From positions 38,181 to 102,180 of the forward strand of contig JACRIX010000052.1 in the NCBI GenBank assembly GCA_016215645.1: DNA of 64,000 bases, given 5' to 3'. This DNA comes from Rhodocyclales bacterium (GTDB lineage: Bacteria; Pseudomonadota; Gammaproteobacteria; Burkholderiales; Rhodocyclaceae). Position numbers and translations under genes: made by a program. Below, one piece after another: positions 27,088 through 40,508 of the stretch (its first letter is position 1; each line of letters starts with the position of its first letter). The notes below the pieces were generated by a model that saw only the letters and a program-made list of their open reading frames with translations, was not told where the DNA came from and searched no databases.

Positions 27088-27786
27088 ATGTCGCCGAAGC
27101 CTGGAGTTGCAATGACCGTGCTGCGGGCATTGCCGATTTTCGAGACGCTGGACGACGAATGTCTCAAGCCACTGATGCGCGTAGCCATGCTGCGCGCCAT
27201 TCCGCGCAATACCGTGGTACTCAGCGCCGGCGACTCCACCGACAACATTTATTTCGTACTCTCGGGCTCGCTCAAGGTCCAGGTAAGCGACGAGGACGGA
27301 CGCGAGGTGATCCTTTCCAAACTCGGTCCGGGCGAACTCTTTGGCGAAATGGGCGTACTCGACGACCATCCACGTTCGGCTACCGTGCTGGCGGTCGAGT
27401 CGAGCCAGGTCGTGGTCATGGGCAAGGCGGATTTCAAGCAGTGCCTGGTGGATAACCCCGACGTTTCGCTGTTCATCATGCGCAACCTGACCAAGCGCCT
27501 GCGCATGGCGGATCGCAATATCGAAAGCCTGGCGCTGCTGGACGTCTATGGTCGCGTGGCGCGCCTGTTGCTGGAGTCGGCGGAAAACGTCGACGGGCGC
27601 AAAGTGGTGACGCACAAGCTGACCAAGCAGGATATCGGCAAGATGATCGGTGCCTCGCGCGAAATGGTCAGCCGTGTCATGCGCGACCTCGCCGCGCAAG
27701 GCTTGATTGAGGAACGCGACGGGCAGTTGATCCTGCTTGATCCTGAAGCGTTTCGGCGTCACGGTGACGTGGATCCGGCGAACTGA
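27088..27786 (+). CDS. Crp/Fnr-family transcriptional regulator
   Basis: 232 residues from ATG 27088, with GGGGGA just upstream; the frame open to 26827 crosses the tRNA and is rejected. The N-terminal cyclic-nucleotide-binding fold includes [25 protein letters not shown] residues (about 91-111), where Glu and Arg positions match those used for cAMP binding. The HTH is [20 protein letters not shown]. No N-terminal cysteine cluster is present, so it is not an oxygen-sensing FNR. Homologues next to tRNA-Leu and queA are common in betaproteobacteria. Targets are unknown. Confidence 0.9.
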   Translation: MSPKPGVAMTVLRALPIFETLDDECLKPLMRVAMLRAIPRNTVVLSAGDSTDNIYFVLSGSLKVQVSDEDGREVILSKLGPGELFGEMGVLDDHPRSATVLAVESSQVVVMGKADFKQCLVDNPDVSLFIMRNLTKRLRMADRNIESLALLDVYGRVARLLLESAENVDGRKVVTHKLTKQDIGKMIGASREMVSRVMRDLAAQGLIEERDGQLILLDPEAFRRHGDVDPAN

Positions 27787-27797
27787 ATACTGCTGCG

Positions 27798-29950
<2,153 letters not shown>

Positions 29951-29986
29951 TTCCGCGCTTTCCACGATTCGCAACGGGAGTTTCCA

Positions 29987-30328
29987 GTGCTGATTTCAAA
30001 CGCTTACGCTCAGGCGGCCGGTGCCGCTGCTGATCCGACGGGCGGCCTGATGGGCATGCTGCCGATCATCCTGATGTTTGTCGTGCTCTGGTTCATCATG
30101 ATCCGGCCACAGATGAAGAAGGCCAAGGAGCATCAGAAGATGGTGGGTGAATTGGCCAAGGGCGACGAAATCGTCACCCAGGGCGGCATGACCGGTCGCA
30201 TCGCCAAAGTCGGCGAAAACTACCTCAGCGTCGAGGTTGCCGAAGGCAAGGATGGCCCGATCGTCATCACGCTGCAGAAATCCGCCGTGGGCGCGTTGCT
30301 GCCCAAGGGCACCCTGAAATCGCTGTGA
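29987..30328 (+). CDS. yajC: YajC, SecDF-associated membrane protein
   Basis: 113 residues from a GTG start at 29987; GGGAG lies six bases upstream. The single membrane segment (about 20-40, MGMLPIILMFVVLWFIMI) ends in RPQMKKAKEH, followed by GDEIVTQGGMTGRIAKVGENY, both typical of YajC. It forms an inner membrane complex with SecDF that assists SecYEG translocation. Confidence 0.96.
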   Translation: MLISNAYAQAAGAAADPTGGLMGMLPIILMFVVLWFIMIRPQMKKAKEHQKMVGELAKGDEIVTQGGMTGRIAKVGENYLSVEVAEGKDGPIVITLQKSAVGALLPKGTLKSL

Positions 30329-30399
30329 CCTGACCGGGCGCGGGCGGTGCCGCCGCGCACCCGCTACACCTTCATCCTTCTCTTCTCAGTTTCCGCCCG

Positions 30400-32247
30400 A
30401 TGAACCGCTATCCGCTCTGGAAGAATGCCACCGTGCTTATTGCACTGGTGCTCGGTTTGCTGTACACCCTGCCCAATTTCTTCGGCGAAGCGCCGGCGGT
30501 GCAAGTGGCCAGTGTCAAGGCGACGCACAAGGTTGACCTAAAGCTGATGAACCAGGTCGAAGTCGCCCTCAAGGCGGCATCGGTGGTGCCGCAGGGCGTC
30601 TACCTCGATCTCAACAGCATACGCGTGCGACTGGCCGATACCGATACTCAGCTGAAGGCAAAGGATGTCATCGAGAAGGCATTGAATCCGGTGCCGGCGG
30701 ATGCCCCCTACAGCGTGGCGCTGAACCTGGTGTCGAATTCGCCGAATTGGCTGACGGGCATCCACGCGCTGCCGATGTACCTCGGCCTCGATTTGCGCGG
30801 TGGCGTTCATTTCCTGCTGCAGGTAGACATGAAAGGCGCCCTGACCAAGCGCCTGGACTCGGTGGCGGCCGACTTGCGTACGCTGTTGCGCGACAAGAAC
30901 CTGCGACATGCCGGCATTGCCCGCAGCGGACAAGTTGTGAATGTCCAGTTTCGCGACACCGACATGCGCGACAAGGCGAAGCAGGTGATCGCCGGCAGCC
31001 AGCCTGACCTTGTCCTGACGGAAGCCCAGACCGGCGCCGACTTCACGCTGGTGGTGACGCTCAAACCGCAGGCAATCAAGGCCTTCCAGGACGACGCGCT
31101 CAAGCAGAACATCGCGACGCTGAACAAGCGCATCAACGAATTGGCGGTCGCGGAACCGGTCATCCAGCAACAGGGGGCCGATCGCATCGTGGTGCAGTTG
31201 CCTGGCGTACAGGACGTGGCGCGGGCGAAGGATCTGATCGGGCGCACCGCCACCCTGGAAGTGCGCATGGTCGAGCAGGCCTTGGTATCAGGCAATGACG
31301 CGCCTGCTGGCACCGACCTGGTACCGGAACGCCGGCGCGACGGCAGCACCACCATGGTGGCGGTCAAGAAACTTGTGGTTCTCACCGGCGATCGCTTCAA
31401 CGGCGCGCAGGCAACTTTCGATGAGAACCAACGCCCGGCAGTCGCGGTGCAGCTTGATGCGGCGGGTGGCCGCATCATGCGTGACGTAACCCGGGAAAAC
31501 CTGAAGAAGATGATGGCCATCATCCTGATCGAAAAAGGCAAGCCCGAAGCGATCTCGGTGGCCACCATCCAGGGCGAATTCGGCAACCGCTTCCAGATCA
31601 CCGGCATGTTCTCGCCGGAGGAAACCAACACCCTGGCCATCCTGATCCGTTCCGGCGCCGTGGCGGCACCGATGGACATCATCGAGGAACGCGTGATCGG
31701 CCCCAGCCTCGGTGCTGAAAACATCGCCAAGGGCTTCAACTCAACGCTCTGGGGCTTCATCGCGATCTCGCTGTTCATGATGAGCTACTACCTTTTGTTT
31801 GGCGCGGTGTCGGTCTTCGCCCTGTCGGCCAACCTGTTGTTCCTGGTAGCGCTGCTGTCACTGTTGCAGGCCACCCTGACGCTGCCGGGCATTGCCGCCA
31901 TTGCGCTGACGCTGGGCATGGCGATCGACGCCAATGTGCTGATCAACGAACGGGTTCGTGAAGAGTTGCGCAATGGCAGCACGCCGCAGGCGGCGATCAC
32001 CGCCGGCTACGAGCGCGCCTGGGCGACGATTCTCGATTCCAACGTCACCACGCTGATCGCTGGCATTGCGCTGCTGATCTTCGGCTCCGGACCAGTGCGT
32101 GGTTTTGCGGTAGTGCATTGCCTTGGCATTCTGACCTCGATTTTCAGTTCGGTGGTCGTGTCGCGTGCGGCAATCAACCTGATTTACGGTAGCCGACGCA
32201 AGCTCGAGGCCGTCTCGATCGGCCAGATCTGGAAGGCGGGGGTCTAA
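30400..32247 (+). CDS. secD: Protein translocase subunit SecD
   Basis: 615 residues. The first membrane segment is at about 10-27, then a large periplasmic P1 region of about 430 residues, and five more segments. LGLDLRGGVHFLLQVD is the conserved start of the periplasmic head, and SRAAINLIYG closes the protein. SecD uses the proton motive force to pull exported proteins through the channel. It lies 71 bases after yajC and two bases before secF. Confidence 0.98.
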   Translation: MNRYPLWKNATVLIALVLGLLYTLPNFFGEAPAVQVASVKATHKVDLKLMNQVEVALKAASVVPQGVYLDLNSIRVRLADTDTQLKAKDVIEKALNPVPADAPYSVALNLVSNSPNWLTGIHALPMYLGLDLRGGVHFLLQVDMKGALTKRLDSVAADLRTLLRDKNLRHAGIARSGQVVNVQFRDTDMRDKAKQVIAGSQPDLVLTEAQTGADFTLVVTLKPQAIKAFQDDALKQNIATLNKRINELAVAEPVIQQQGADRIVVQLPGVQDVARAKDLIGRTATLEVRMVEQALVSGNDAPAGTDLVPERRRDGSTTMVAVKKLVVLTGDRFNGAQATFDENQRPAVAVQLDAAGGRIMRDVTRENLKKMMAIILIEKGKPEAISVATIQGEFGNRFQITGMFSPEETNTLAILIRSGAVAAPMDIIEERVIGPSLGAENIAKGFNSTLWGFIAISLFMMSYYLLFGAVSVFALSANLLFLVALLSLLQATLTLPGIAAIALTLGMAIDANVLINERVREELRNGSTPQAAITAGYERAWATILDSNVTTLIAGIALLIFGSGPVRGFAVVHCLGILTSIFSSVVVSRAAINLIYGSRRKLEAVSIGQIWKAGV

Positions 32248-32249
32248 AC

Positions 32250-33188
32250 ATGGAATTTTTTCGCATCCGCAAAGACATTCCCTTCATGCGCCATGCGCTG
32301 GTGTTCAACATCATTTCCTTGATCACCTTCCTGCTGGCCGTGTTCTTCCTGTTCACCAAGGGGCTGCACTTCTCGATCGAGTTCACCGGCGGCACACTGA
32401 TGGAAGTCAGCTATGCGCAGGCTCCGGACTTGCAGCAACTGCGCAAGCAGCTCGAGAGTGATGGTTTCCTTGATCCCCAGGTACAGAATTTCGGCTCCTC
32501 GCGCGATGTGCTGATCCGCGTACCGCTGAGCAAGGACAGCGAGACCTCGAAGGTTGGCGAACGCGTCATGGCCTCACTGGCCAAGGCAGGTACGAGCGGT
32601 ACCGCGCCGGAGTTGAAACGAGTGGAATTCGTCGGCCCTCAAGTGGGCAAGGAACTGGCCGAGGACGGCGCGCTGGCGCTGTTGCTGGTGATTGTCGGCA
32701 TCATGCTGTATCTCGCGATGCGATTCGAATGGCGTTTTGCCGTCTCGGCGATCATCGCCAACATGCATGACGTGGTGATCATCCTCGGCTTCTTTTCCTT
32801 TTTCCAGTGGGAGTTTTCCCTGCCGGTTCTGGCTGCGGTGCTTGCCGTGCTGGGGTATTCGGTCAACGAGTCGGTGGTGGTCTTCGACCGCGTGCGCGAG
32901 ACCTTCAAGAAGAAGCGCGGCATGACGACGCCCCAGGTTCTCGACCACGCCATTACCAGCACCATCTCGCGCACCATCATCACCCACGGCTCGACTCAAA
33001 TGATGGTCACCTCAATGCTGATATTCGGTGGCGTGGCCTTGCACTATTTCGCATTGGCATTGACCATCGGCATCTGCTTCGGCATCTATTCCTCCGTGCT
33101 GGTGGCAAGCCCGCTGGTGATGTGGCTGGGTGTCTCGCGCGAGCAGTTCGTCAAGCCCAAAGTCGAGAAGCAGGAGGCCGTGGTCTGA
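32250..33188 (+). CDS. secF: Protein translocase subunit SecF
   Basis: 312 residues with six membrane segments. FSIEFTGGTLMEVSYAQ begins the short periplasmic loop, and GYSVNESVVVFDRVRE and ITSTISRTIITHG are the RND-like conserved blocks. It pairs with SecD. Its TGA shares one base with the ATG of a cytochrome b561 gene, which is not a usual secF neighbour in enterobacteria. Confidence 0.98.
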   Translation: MEFFRIRKDIPFMRHALVFNIISLITFLLAVFFLFTKGLHFSIEFTGGTLMEVSYAQAPDLQQLRKQLESDGFLDPQVQNFGSSRDVLIRVPLSKDSETSKVGERVMASLAKAGTSGTAPELKRVEFVGPQVGKELAEDGALALLLVIVGIMLYLAMRFEWRFAVSAIIANMHDVVIILGFFSFFQWEFSLPVLAAVLAVLGYSVNESVVVFDRVRETFKKKRGMTTPQVLDHAITSTISRTIITHGSTQMMVTSMLIFGGVALHYFALALTIGICFGIYSSVLVASPLVMWLGVSREQFVKPKVEKQEAVV

Positions 33189-33865
33189 TGGCCAGGATCC
33201 GCGTCTGGGACTTGCCGACGCGTTTGTTTCACTGGCTGTTGGCGGTCAGCGTACTCGGCGCGTTCATCAGTGCCCAGATCGGTGGCAATGCCATGGTCTG
33301 GCACGGCCGGTTTGGCGTGACGGTGGTCGGGTTGCTGGTGTTCCGGCTGGTTTGGGGGTTCATCGGTTCGACTTACGCGCGTTTCTTCCAGTTTGTAAAA
33401 GGGCCTGCTGCCATCCAAGCCTACCTGCGTGGCCAGTGGCATGGTGAAGGCCATAATCCGTTGGGAGCCCTCTCGGTTTTGGCCATGCTTTCTACATTGC
33501 TGGCCCTGGTGTCGACGGGACTGTTCTCCAACGATGACATTGCCTTCGAAGGCCCCTTGTACGCATTGGTGAACAAGGAACTCTCCGACCGTTTTGTCGG
33601 AGTTCATCGCCTGATCGAGCCGTTGATCATTCTGCTGGTACTGGCGCATTTTTCGGCGATCGTGTATTACGTGCGATTCAGGAAGCAAACGTTGATCATG
33701 CCGATGGTCACGGGTTGGAAAGAGTCCAACGGAGAGGGTGCCCGCGGCGGTGGCGTGGTCGCGTTCTGTGTGGCACTGATGATCGCCCTTGTGGCCGTGT
33801 ATGGCGCTAGTGGTGCGTGGATTTCCGCGCAGCCTCCCACTCCCGCCGCCGCGCCGGCCTGGTAG
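33188..33865 (+). CDS. Cytochrome b561 family di-haem membrane protein
   Basis: 225 residues from ATG 33188, with four membrane segments. Candidate haem ligands lie at the ends of the segments: LFHWLLAV (start of helix 1), WHGRFG (helix 2), VGVHRLIEP and LAHFSAIVYY (helices 3-4). The family shuttles electrons between quinones and periplasmic partners, often c-type cytochromes. It is translationally coupled to secF by TGATG and is convergent with a cytochrome c' gene. Whether the two proteins are partners is unproved. Confidence 0.88.
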   Translation: MARIRVWDLPTRLFHWLLAVSVLGAFISAQIGGNAMVWHGRFGVTVVGLLVFRLVWGFIGSTYARFFQFVKGPAAIQAYLRGQWHGEGHNPLGALSVLAMLSTLLALVSTGLFSNDDIAFEGPLYALVNKELSDRFVGVHRLIEPLIILLVLAHFSAIVYYVRFRKQTLIMPMVTGWKESNGEGARGGGVVAFCVALMIALVAVYGASGAWISAQPPTPAAAPAW

Positions 33866-33870
33866 ACGGA

Positions 33871-33892
33871 GCGGCCACCCGCAGGTGGCCGC
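33871..33892. terminator. Strong hairpin between convergent cytochrome genes (possible bidirectional terminator)
   Basis: GCGGCCACC (33871-33879) pairs perfectly with GGTGGCCGC (33884-33892) around a 4-base loop, five bases after the b561 stop. No T-run follows on either strand, so it is at best a weak intrinsic terminator or an RNA 3' stabiliser. Confidence 0.4.
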
Positions 33893-33925
33893 TGGAAACC
33901 GCCGGAACTTCCGGTCGGGAAGGAA

Positions 33926-34402
33926 TTACTTCTTTTCTTCCTTGCGGAACTCGTCGTGGCAGCCCTTGCAGCTCTTGCCCAGATTGCCGAACTGGACCTT
34001 CACTGCGGCGGCGTCGCCGGTCGCCGCAACTTTGGCCATCTCATTGGCCTCCTTGTTGTAGGCCATGCCGACCTCTTTGAGTTTCGCGGCACTGCCGCTG
34101 GCGAACAATTCCGGCTTCACATTGGTTTCGCGCCAGCCCTTGCCGGTGTCGGTGCCGGGCTGGAAGAGTCCACCGGAGCCAGAATTTGCCAGCGCCTGGA
34201 TGGTATTCGCCGCCTGGATCACCTGATCCTTGTTATAGGTGCCTTCGATGTTGGCTTTGATCCGGCCCATGCTCCAGCCCACGGTCTGCATTACCGACTG
34301 GCGCCAGCGGATCTGGTCTTCCGCCTTGCCGATGACTTGTGCCAGCGCCGTCGAAGTGATTCCAAAGGCGAGGGTTGCTGCAACAATGCTCTTGAGTTTC
34401 AT
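33926..34402 (-). CDS. cycP: Cytochrome c'
   Basis: 158 residues from ATG 34402, with AAGGAG upstream. A Sec signal runs to about 21 (SIVAATLAFGITSTALAQ). The haem site CKGCH is at 145-149, near the C-terminus of a four-helix bundle, as expected for cytochrome c'. The family binds NO and CO in the periplasm and protects denitrifiers and sulfur oxidisers against NO. The single gene is convergent with the b561 gene and fits with nnrS at the start of the window. Confidence 0.93.
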   Translation of the reverse strand: MKLKSIVAATLAFGITSTALAQVIGKAEDQIRWRQSVMQTVGWSMGRIKANIEGTYNKDQVIQAANTIQALANSGSGGLFQPGTDTGKGWRETNVKPELFASGSAAKLKEVGMAYNKEANEMAKVAATGDAAAVKVQFGNLGKSCKGCHDEFRKEEKK

Positions 34403-34513
34403 GGATGCTCCTTGTTCTGTTGTGGGTCGCCAATAGGTACCGGCATGGGATATACGCATGGCGTCGGATGATTATTCCATACCTCCCGCATCGTTCCCGG
34501 ATTTGCAGCGGGG

Positions 34514-34843
34514 CTAGTCAGCGCTGGTGGCGAAGACGTGCTTGAGCCGGAAGAGGGCCTTGCCGGCGGCCGAAATCTCGATCAGCCGATCGATGTTGGG
34601 ATGCTTGCCCGGGTTCTGCCGGGCATCTTCGACGTGCTCGGCATAGAGTTCCAGGCCTTTTCGTGCGGCGTCGGTGGTGATGGCTCCGTAGATTTGCCCG
34701 AGGTGGTTGTAGACCGCCAGCGATCCGGTTTGCCCTGGCTTGTTCTCTATCGTCGCCGCGACATTGCCTTCGGCATCGAGCAGATTGATTGCCGCCAAGT
34801 GGGAAACTCGGGGAAGCTGCTTGAGGTTGTCGGCGAAGGCCAC
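34514..34843 (-). CDS. Conserved hypothetical protein, DUF2322-like
   Basis: 109 residues if it starts at GTG 34843, two bases after the purB stop; ATG 34879 inside purB would add 12 residues that read as purB antiframe and are less likely. The sequence (HLAAINLLDAEGNVAATIEN, GSLAVYNHLGQIYG, GLELYAEHVEDARQNPGKHP) is conserved-looking and lacks signal or membrane segments. I recall it as the DUF2322 type, which has no known function. Co-transcription with purB is likely. Confidence 0.6.
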   Translation of the reverse strand: MAFADNLKQLPRVSHLAAINLLDAEGNVAATIENKPGQTGSLAVYNHLGQIYGAITTDAARKGLELYAEHVEDARQNPGKHPNIDRLIEISAAGKALFRLKHVFATSAD

Positions 34844-34844
34844 C

Positions 34845-36263
<1,419 letters not shown>

Positions 36264-36348
36264 TTAACATGCAGGCCTCGCCGGCCTCCCGACCACCTCG
36301 CGCTGGCGTGATATAGTTTTCCGGCCGCCCGCTACTGACCCATGCGCC

Positions 36349-36957
36349 ATGAAACTTATCGGTTCGCTTACCAGCCCCTATGTTCGCAAGATTCGCATTG
36401 TGCTTGCGGAAAAGAAAATCGATTGCGAATTTGTTGTCGATTCGCCCTGGGTTGCAGGCAATCAGGTCAGCCAATTCAATCCGCTTGGCAGGGTACCGGT
36501 GCTGGTGCTTGACGATGCCAGCACGGTGTTTGATTCCCGCGTGATCGCGGAGTACCTCGACGCCGTGGCGCCGAACAACCGGCTGATTCCGCCGTCGGGT
36601 CGCGAACGCATCAGCGTCAAGCGCTGGGAAGCCCTGGCCGATGGCATTCTCGATTCCGCGGTGGCGGCCTTTCTCGAATCCCGGCGTCGCGATGGTGAGC
36701 ATAGTCAGTCGTGGCTGGAACGCCAGCGGCGCAAGATAGGCGACGGCCTTCAAGCGATGGCACAAGAGCTTGGTGACCAGCCATGGTGCCATGGCAGCGG
36801 CATTTCGCTGGCGGATATTTCGGTCGCGTGTGCGCTCGGTTACGTTTCCTTCCGGCTGGGCGATATACCCTGGGGCCAGCAATACCCTAACCTGCTCGCT
36901 CTCTACGAAAAGCTGATGCAACGGCCTGCGTTTGCCGAAACCATTCCGTTCGAATAG
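36349..36957 (+). CDS. Glutathione S-transferase family protein (YibF-like)
   Basis: 202 residues. The N-terminal thioredoxin fold starts MKLIGSLTSPYVRKIRIVL and has the cis-proline loop GRVPVLVLDDA and FDSRVIAEYLD (glutathione gamma-glutamyl contact). The alpha-helical C-terminal domain contains SLADISVACALGYV with the N-capping Asp. The residue after SPY is Val rather than Cys or Ser, so catalytic activity is uncertain. The gene is monocistronic and divergent from purB. Confidence 0.9.
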   Translation: MKLIGSLTSPYVRKIRIVLAEKKIDCEFVVDSPWVAGNQVSQFNPLGRVPVLVLDDASTVFDSRVIAEYLDAVAPNNRLIPPSGRERISVKRWEALADGILDSAVAAFLESRRRDGEHSQSWLERQRRKIGDGLQAMAQELGDQPWCHGSGISLADISVACALGYVSFRLGDIPWGQQYPNLLALYEKLMQRPAFAETIPFE

Positions 36958-36958
36958 T

Positions 36959-37363
36959 TCAGTCCATTTCGCGTCCGGTGCCGTCGAGGCGGGCGATCAA
37001 TCGCGGCAGCAGATTTTTTTCTGCCTGATGGGTGAGTTCTCCCATCAATTGGTCGGCGAGTCCATCCGTGACCTTGAGTACGGCATGTGGCAATTCCTGC
37101 TCAAGCCAGCGCGCAAGCTCATTTCTCAGGGCGTCGAGATGCTCCTGCATATGCGGCGGCGCGGTGGCGAGCGCCGCGTCGCCTTCCGTCACTTTCTCTG
37201 TCAGGATAGGTACATCATCGTCAGGCGAATACGCTTCGACACGGGGAGCGGCTACATTGGTGGAAGGCAGGTCTGGTGATGGCGAAGGGCTGGCGACATA
37301 GCTACGGGTTCGACGCATCAGTGCATCGGCCTTGAGCAGAAGTTCCGTCGTGTTGTCGTCCAT
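36959..37363 (-). CDS. Hypothetical protein downstream of holC
   Basis: 134 residues. The N-terminus (MDDNTTELLLKADALMRRTR) is an amphipathic helix, 25-60 is Pro/Ser/Asp-rich linker, and the second half (HLDALRNELARWLEQELPHA) is charged helix. No known domain is recognised. It starts immediately after the holC stop and ends one base past the stop of the convergent GST gene. Co-transcription with pepA-holC suggests a housekeeping role, but none can be named. Confidence 0.65.
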   Translation of the reverse strand: MDDNTTELLLKADALMRRTRSYVASPSPSPDLPSTNVAAPRVEAYSPDDDVPILTEKVTEGDAALATAPPHMQEHLDALRNELARWLEQELPHAVLKVTDGLADQLMGELTHQAEKNLLPRLIARLDGTGREMD

Positions 37364-37792
37364 TTAGGTGGCATCTCCTGAAATGTCCTCTGTTTCGAGC
37401 GCATAGCCGCGTTCGCGATAGAAGCGAAAGCGCTCGCGTCCAGGAATCCTGACGTGATCGGCGGTACTGACCACCTCGACCAGCCGCTCAAATGTGCTGA
37501 ATCCGGGAGGGATGTCATTGGAAAGGTTGACCAGGCATTGGTCGTGGGCCGGGCGATCGAGTTCGGTGGTCAGTATTACGGGAGTTTCCGCCGCGAGCAC
37601 CGAGCCGGCGAAGCAGTGTGGAGTGAAGCCGGTTGCCGGATGCATCCAAAGCAGGCGGTCGAGACGCTCCAGGTCGCCCTCCAAGGGTGCATAGACGATC
37701 ACTTTCTCTCCCCTACGACACGCCTGTCCGAGCCAAGTCGCCGTCGCCTGAAGGCGATCACGGGCATTGTGCAGGAAGCTTATGCGTGTCAT
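37364..37792 (-). CDS. holC: DNA polymerase III chi subunit
   Basis: 142 residues from ATG 37792, overlapping the pepA stop (ATGA). [37 protein letters not shown] and [17 protein letters not shown] are HolC landmarks. Chi links the clamp loader (via psi) to SSB. Homologues next to pepA are standard in proteobacteria. The longer frame to 37933 lies inside pepA and is rejected. Confidence 0.94.
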   Translation of the reverse strand: MTRISFLHNARDRLQATATWLGQACRRGEKVIVYAPLEGDLERLDRLLWMHPATGFTPHCFAGSVLAAETPVILTTELDRPAHDQCLVNLSNDIPPGFSTFERLVEVVSTADHVRIPGRERFRFYRERGYALETEDISGDAT

Positions 37793-39327
37793 GCGCGCCT
37801 GCGCTTTGTGCCGGCTTGGCTGTTGCGGGCGCGCTCGATCAGAAAGTGGCTCAGCAGCGGCACGGGTCGCCCCGTGGCCCCTTTCTCCTTGCCGGACCGC
37901 CACGCAGTGCCGGCAATATCCAGATGCGCCCAAGTCAGCTTCTCGGCGAACCTGGCAAGGAAGCAGGCCGCGGTGATTGTTCCGGCGGGGCGTCCGCCAA
38001 TATTCGCCATGTCGGCGAAATTGCTCTTCAACTGTTCCTGATAGTCGTCCCAGAGGGGAAGTTGCCAGGCGCGATCATGTGCCTCATGGCCGGCATCGAG
38101 CAATTCGCGGGCAATGCTGTCGTTGTTGGCGAGCAGACCGGACGTCACGTGCCCGAGCGCAATCACGCAGGCCCCGGTGAGTGTGGCGATATCGACTACG
38201 CATTCCGGATCGAAGCGTTCGACATAGGTCAGGGCGTCGCACAGGATCAGACGTCCTTCAGCGTCGGTATTGAGGATCTCGACAGTCTGGCCCGACATCG
38301 ACGTGATCACGTCGCCGGGCTTGGTGGCACTGCCACCCGGCATGTTTTCCGTGGTCGGAATGACGCCGATGATGTTCAGCGGGAGTTTCATCAGCGCGGC
38401 GGCCTTCAGCGTACCAAGGACGCTGGCGGCACCACACATGTCGTACTTCATTTCGTCCATTTCCGGACCGGGTTTCAGCGAAATGCCCCCGGAGTCAAAG
38501 GTGATCCCCTTGCCGATCAAGACGATGGGTTTTGCACTGCCGCCGCCGGCATGGCGCAGGACGATGAACTTCGGTGGCTCATGTGAGCCGCGCGCCACCG
38601 ACAGCAGGGTGTTCATGCCCAGCTTTTCCATGTCGGCACGGTCCAGCACGTCTACCGCCATGCCGTGATCCTTTGCAAGTTGCCGTGCCTGGTCTGCCAG
38701 ATAGCCGGGGGTGCAGATGTTACCGGGCAGATTTCCGAGGTCCTTCGCTATCTCGACCCCATTTGCGATCGCCAAGCCCTGGGATAACGCGTCTTCGGCC
38801 AGTGCAAGCTCGCTGCGGCGGCTGACGCAAAACGTCAGCTTGCGCAATGGCCGGCGAACCGCATCCTTCTTGGACTTTAGGCGATCGAATCGATAAAGCG
38901 TGTCCTGAACGATCATCGCCGCCTGCCTGACTCGCCAGGCGACATCTCGTTTCTTCACGGGAAGTTCGGTCAGGTAAATGGTGCCATCGAAGCCGCCGGT
39001 TTCGTTGAGTTGGCGAACGGCCTTACTCAGTGCGGCGCGATACTCCTTTTCACGGAATTCCCGTTCTTTGCCCAATCCGATGAGCAAAACGCGATCCGCC
39101 TCGACGCCAGGAACCCCATGGAGCAGCAAGCTCGATCCGGATTTTCCCTCCATGTCGCCGCGACGAAGAATGTCGCTGAGGTATTGTTCTGCCGCCGTGT
39201 CGACGATTTCTGCCGCCGCGGAAAGTTTTCTTGGTTCGAAAACGCCGAGCACAACGCAGGCCGTGCGCTGCTTTTCCGGGCTACCGCTTTTTATGCTAAA
39301 TTCCAAGTTGCTCTCCTTGCTGGACAC
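37789..39327 (-). CDS. pepA: Leucyl aminopeptidase PepA
   Basis: 512 residues. The M17 signature NTDAEGRL is at 353-360 and the metal-site segment [10 protein letters not shown] at 272-281. The hexameric enzyme removes N-terminal residues with two metal ions; E. coli PepA also binds DNA. It is the first gene of pepA-holC-hypothetical and is divergent from lptF, the same arrangement as in E. coli. Confidence 0.97.
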   Translation of the reverse strand: MSSKESNLEFSIKSGSPEKQRTACVVLGVFEPRKLSAAAEIVDTAAEQYLSDILRRGDMEGKSGSSLLLHGVPGVEADRVLLIGLGKEREFREKEYRAALSKAVRQLNETGGFDGTIYLTELPVKKRDVAWRVRQAAMIVQDTLYRFDRLKSKKDAVRRPLRKLTFCVSRRSELALAEDALSQGLAIANGVEIAKDLGNLPGNICTPGYLADQARQLAKDHGMAVDVLDRADMEKLGMNTLLSVARGSHEPPKFIVLRHAGGGSAKPIVLIGKGITFDSGGISLKPGPEMDEMKYDMCGAASVLGTLKAAALMKLPLNIIGVIPTTENMPGGSATKPGDVITSMSGQTVEILNTDAEGRLILCDALTYVERFDPECVVDIATLTGACVIALGHVTSGLLANNDSIARELLDAGHEAHDRAWQLPLWDDYQEQLKSNFADMANIGGRPAGTITAACFLARFAEKLTWAHLDIAGTAWRSGKEKGATGRPVPLLSHFLIERARNSQAGTKRRRA

Positions 39328-39425
39328 GGGGAATCAGAAGATATTGTGCTGTTTCGGCCAAATTTTCTCTGTTTCGTGATTATTCCCCAAGTTTTTGCCA
39401 AAAGTCAAAGCCGTTCCACCCTCGA

Positions 39426-40508
39426 ATGATTTATCAGCGCGCTGCGATCCGTGAATTTACCCAGACCGCTGCGGGGGTATTTGTTGCGCTTTTTGCGATT
39501 CTGATGACGACTCAGTTGATCCGCCTGCTGGGCGATGCGGCGGGGGGGAGGCTGGCTTCAGACGCTGTCGTTGCCTTGCTCGGGTTCCGGGCCATCAGCT
39601 ACCTTCCCGTGCTGTTGTCGCTTACGGTCTTCGTGGCGATACTGATGACCTTGTCGCGCTGGTATCGCGACTCCGAAATGGTTGTTTGGCTGTCATCCGG
39701 TCTTCCGTTGTCGATCTGGATCAAACCCGTGGTGAAGTTCGCGATGCCCCCGGTGGTCGTGATTGCGGCGCTTTCGTTGCTGCTTGCACCCTGGGCAACC
39801 CAGCAAAGCGAGACCTATCGCCAGTCGATGGACCAGCGCGACGACGTGGCGCGTGTGTCTCCTGGCGCCTTCAACGAGTCGAGTGGTGCCGATCGGGTTT
39901 TTTTTGTCGAGAGCATTGCCGGCCAGGATGGCAAGGTAAAGAATGTATTCATCAGTTCAATTCAGCATGGTCGTTTGGGCGTGATGGCGACTGCCGAGGG
40001 CCATACAGAGACCCGCCCCAACGGGGATCGATTTCTGGTCCTTGATCGTGGTCGCCGTTATGAAGGAACCGCAGGTACCGCAGAGTATCGCGTGATGGAG
40101 TTCGACCGCTATTCGGTTCGCATCGAAACTAAGGAGGCCCGTGGCTTGGAAGATTCGCCGCGGACCAAGCCGGTTTGGGAATTGATGCGTGATCCTAAGC
40201 CGGCGAACTTAGCTGAACTTCTCTGGCGCATAGGGTTGCCGCTGGCGGCGCTTAACCTTGCGATCCTTGCCATTCCCTTGGCTTTTGTCAACCCACGTGC
40301 GGGACGGGCCAACAATCTGGTTTTCGCCCTGCTGACTTACATGGTGTATAGCAATCTTCTTAGCGTTTGCCAGGCATGGGTGACGCAGGAAAAGCTGCGA
40401 TTTGGCATCGGCGTATGGGTTGTTCATGTCGGCATGTTCCTGCTGCTTCTGGTCCTTTTCCACCGGAGGCAAAATCCTCTGGCCTGGGGGCGTTTGACAT
40501 GGGGCTGA
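39426..40508 (+). CDS. lptF: LPS export permease LptF
   Basis: 360 residues with six membrane segments flanking a periplasmic beta-jellyroll. MIYQRAAIREFTQTAAGVFVALFAILMT is N-terminal, of which the segment from about 17 on is the first membrane helix. With LptG and LptB it extracts lipopolysaccharide from the inner membrane. The last 10 bases overlap lptG. Confidence 0.95.
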   Translation: MIYQRAAIREFTQTAAGVFVALFAILMTTQLIRLLGDAAGGRLASDAVVALLGFRAISYLPVLLSLTVFVAILMTLSRWYRDSEMVVWLSSGLPLSIWIKPVVKFAMPPVVVIAALSLLLAPWATQQSETYRQSMDQRDDVARVSPGAFNESSGADRVFFVESIAGQDGKVKNVFISSIQHGRLGVMATAEGHTETRPNGDRFLVLDRGRRYEGTAGTAEYRVMEFDRYSVRIETKEARGLEDSPRTKPVWELMRDPKPANLAELLWRIGLPLAALNLAILAIPLAFVNPRAGRANNLVFALLTYMVYSNLLSVCQAWVTQEKLRFGIGVWVVHVGMFLLLLVLFHRRQNPLAWGRLTWG

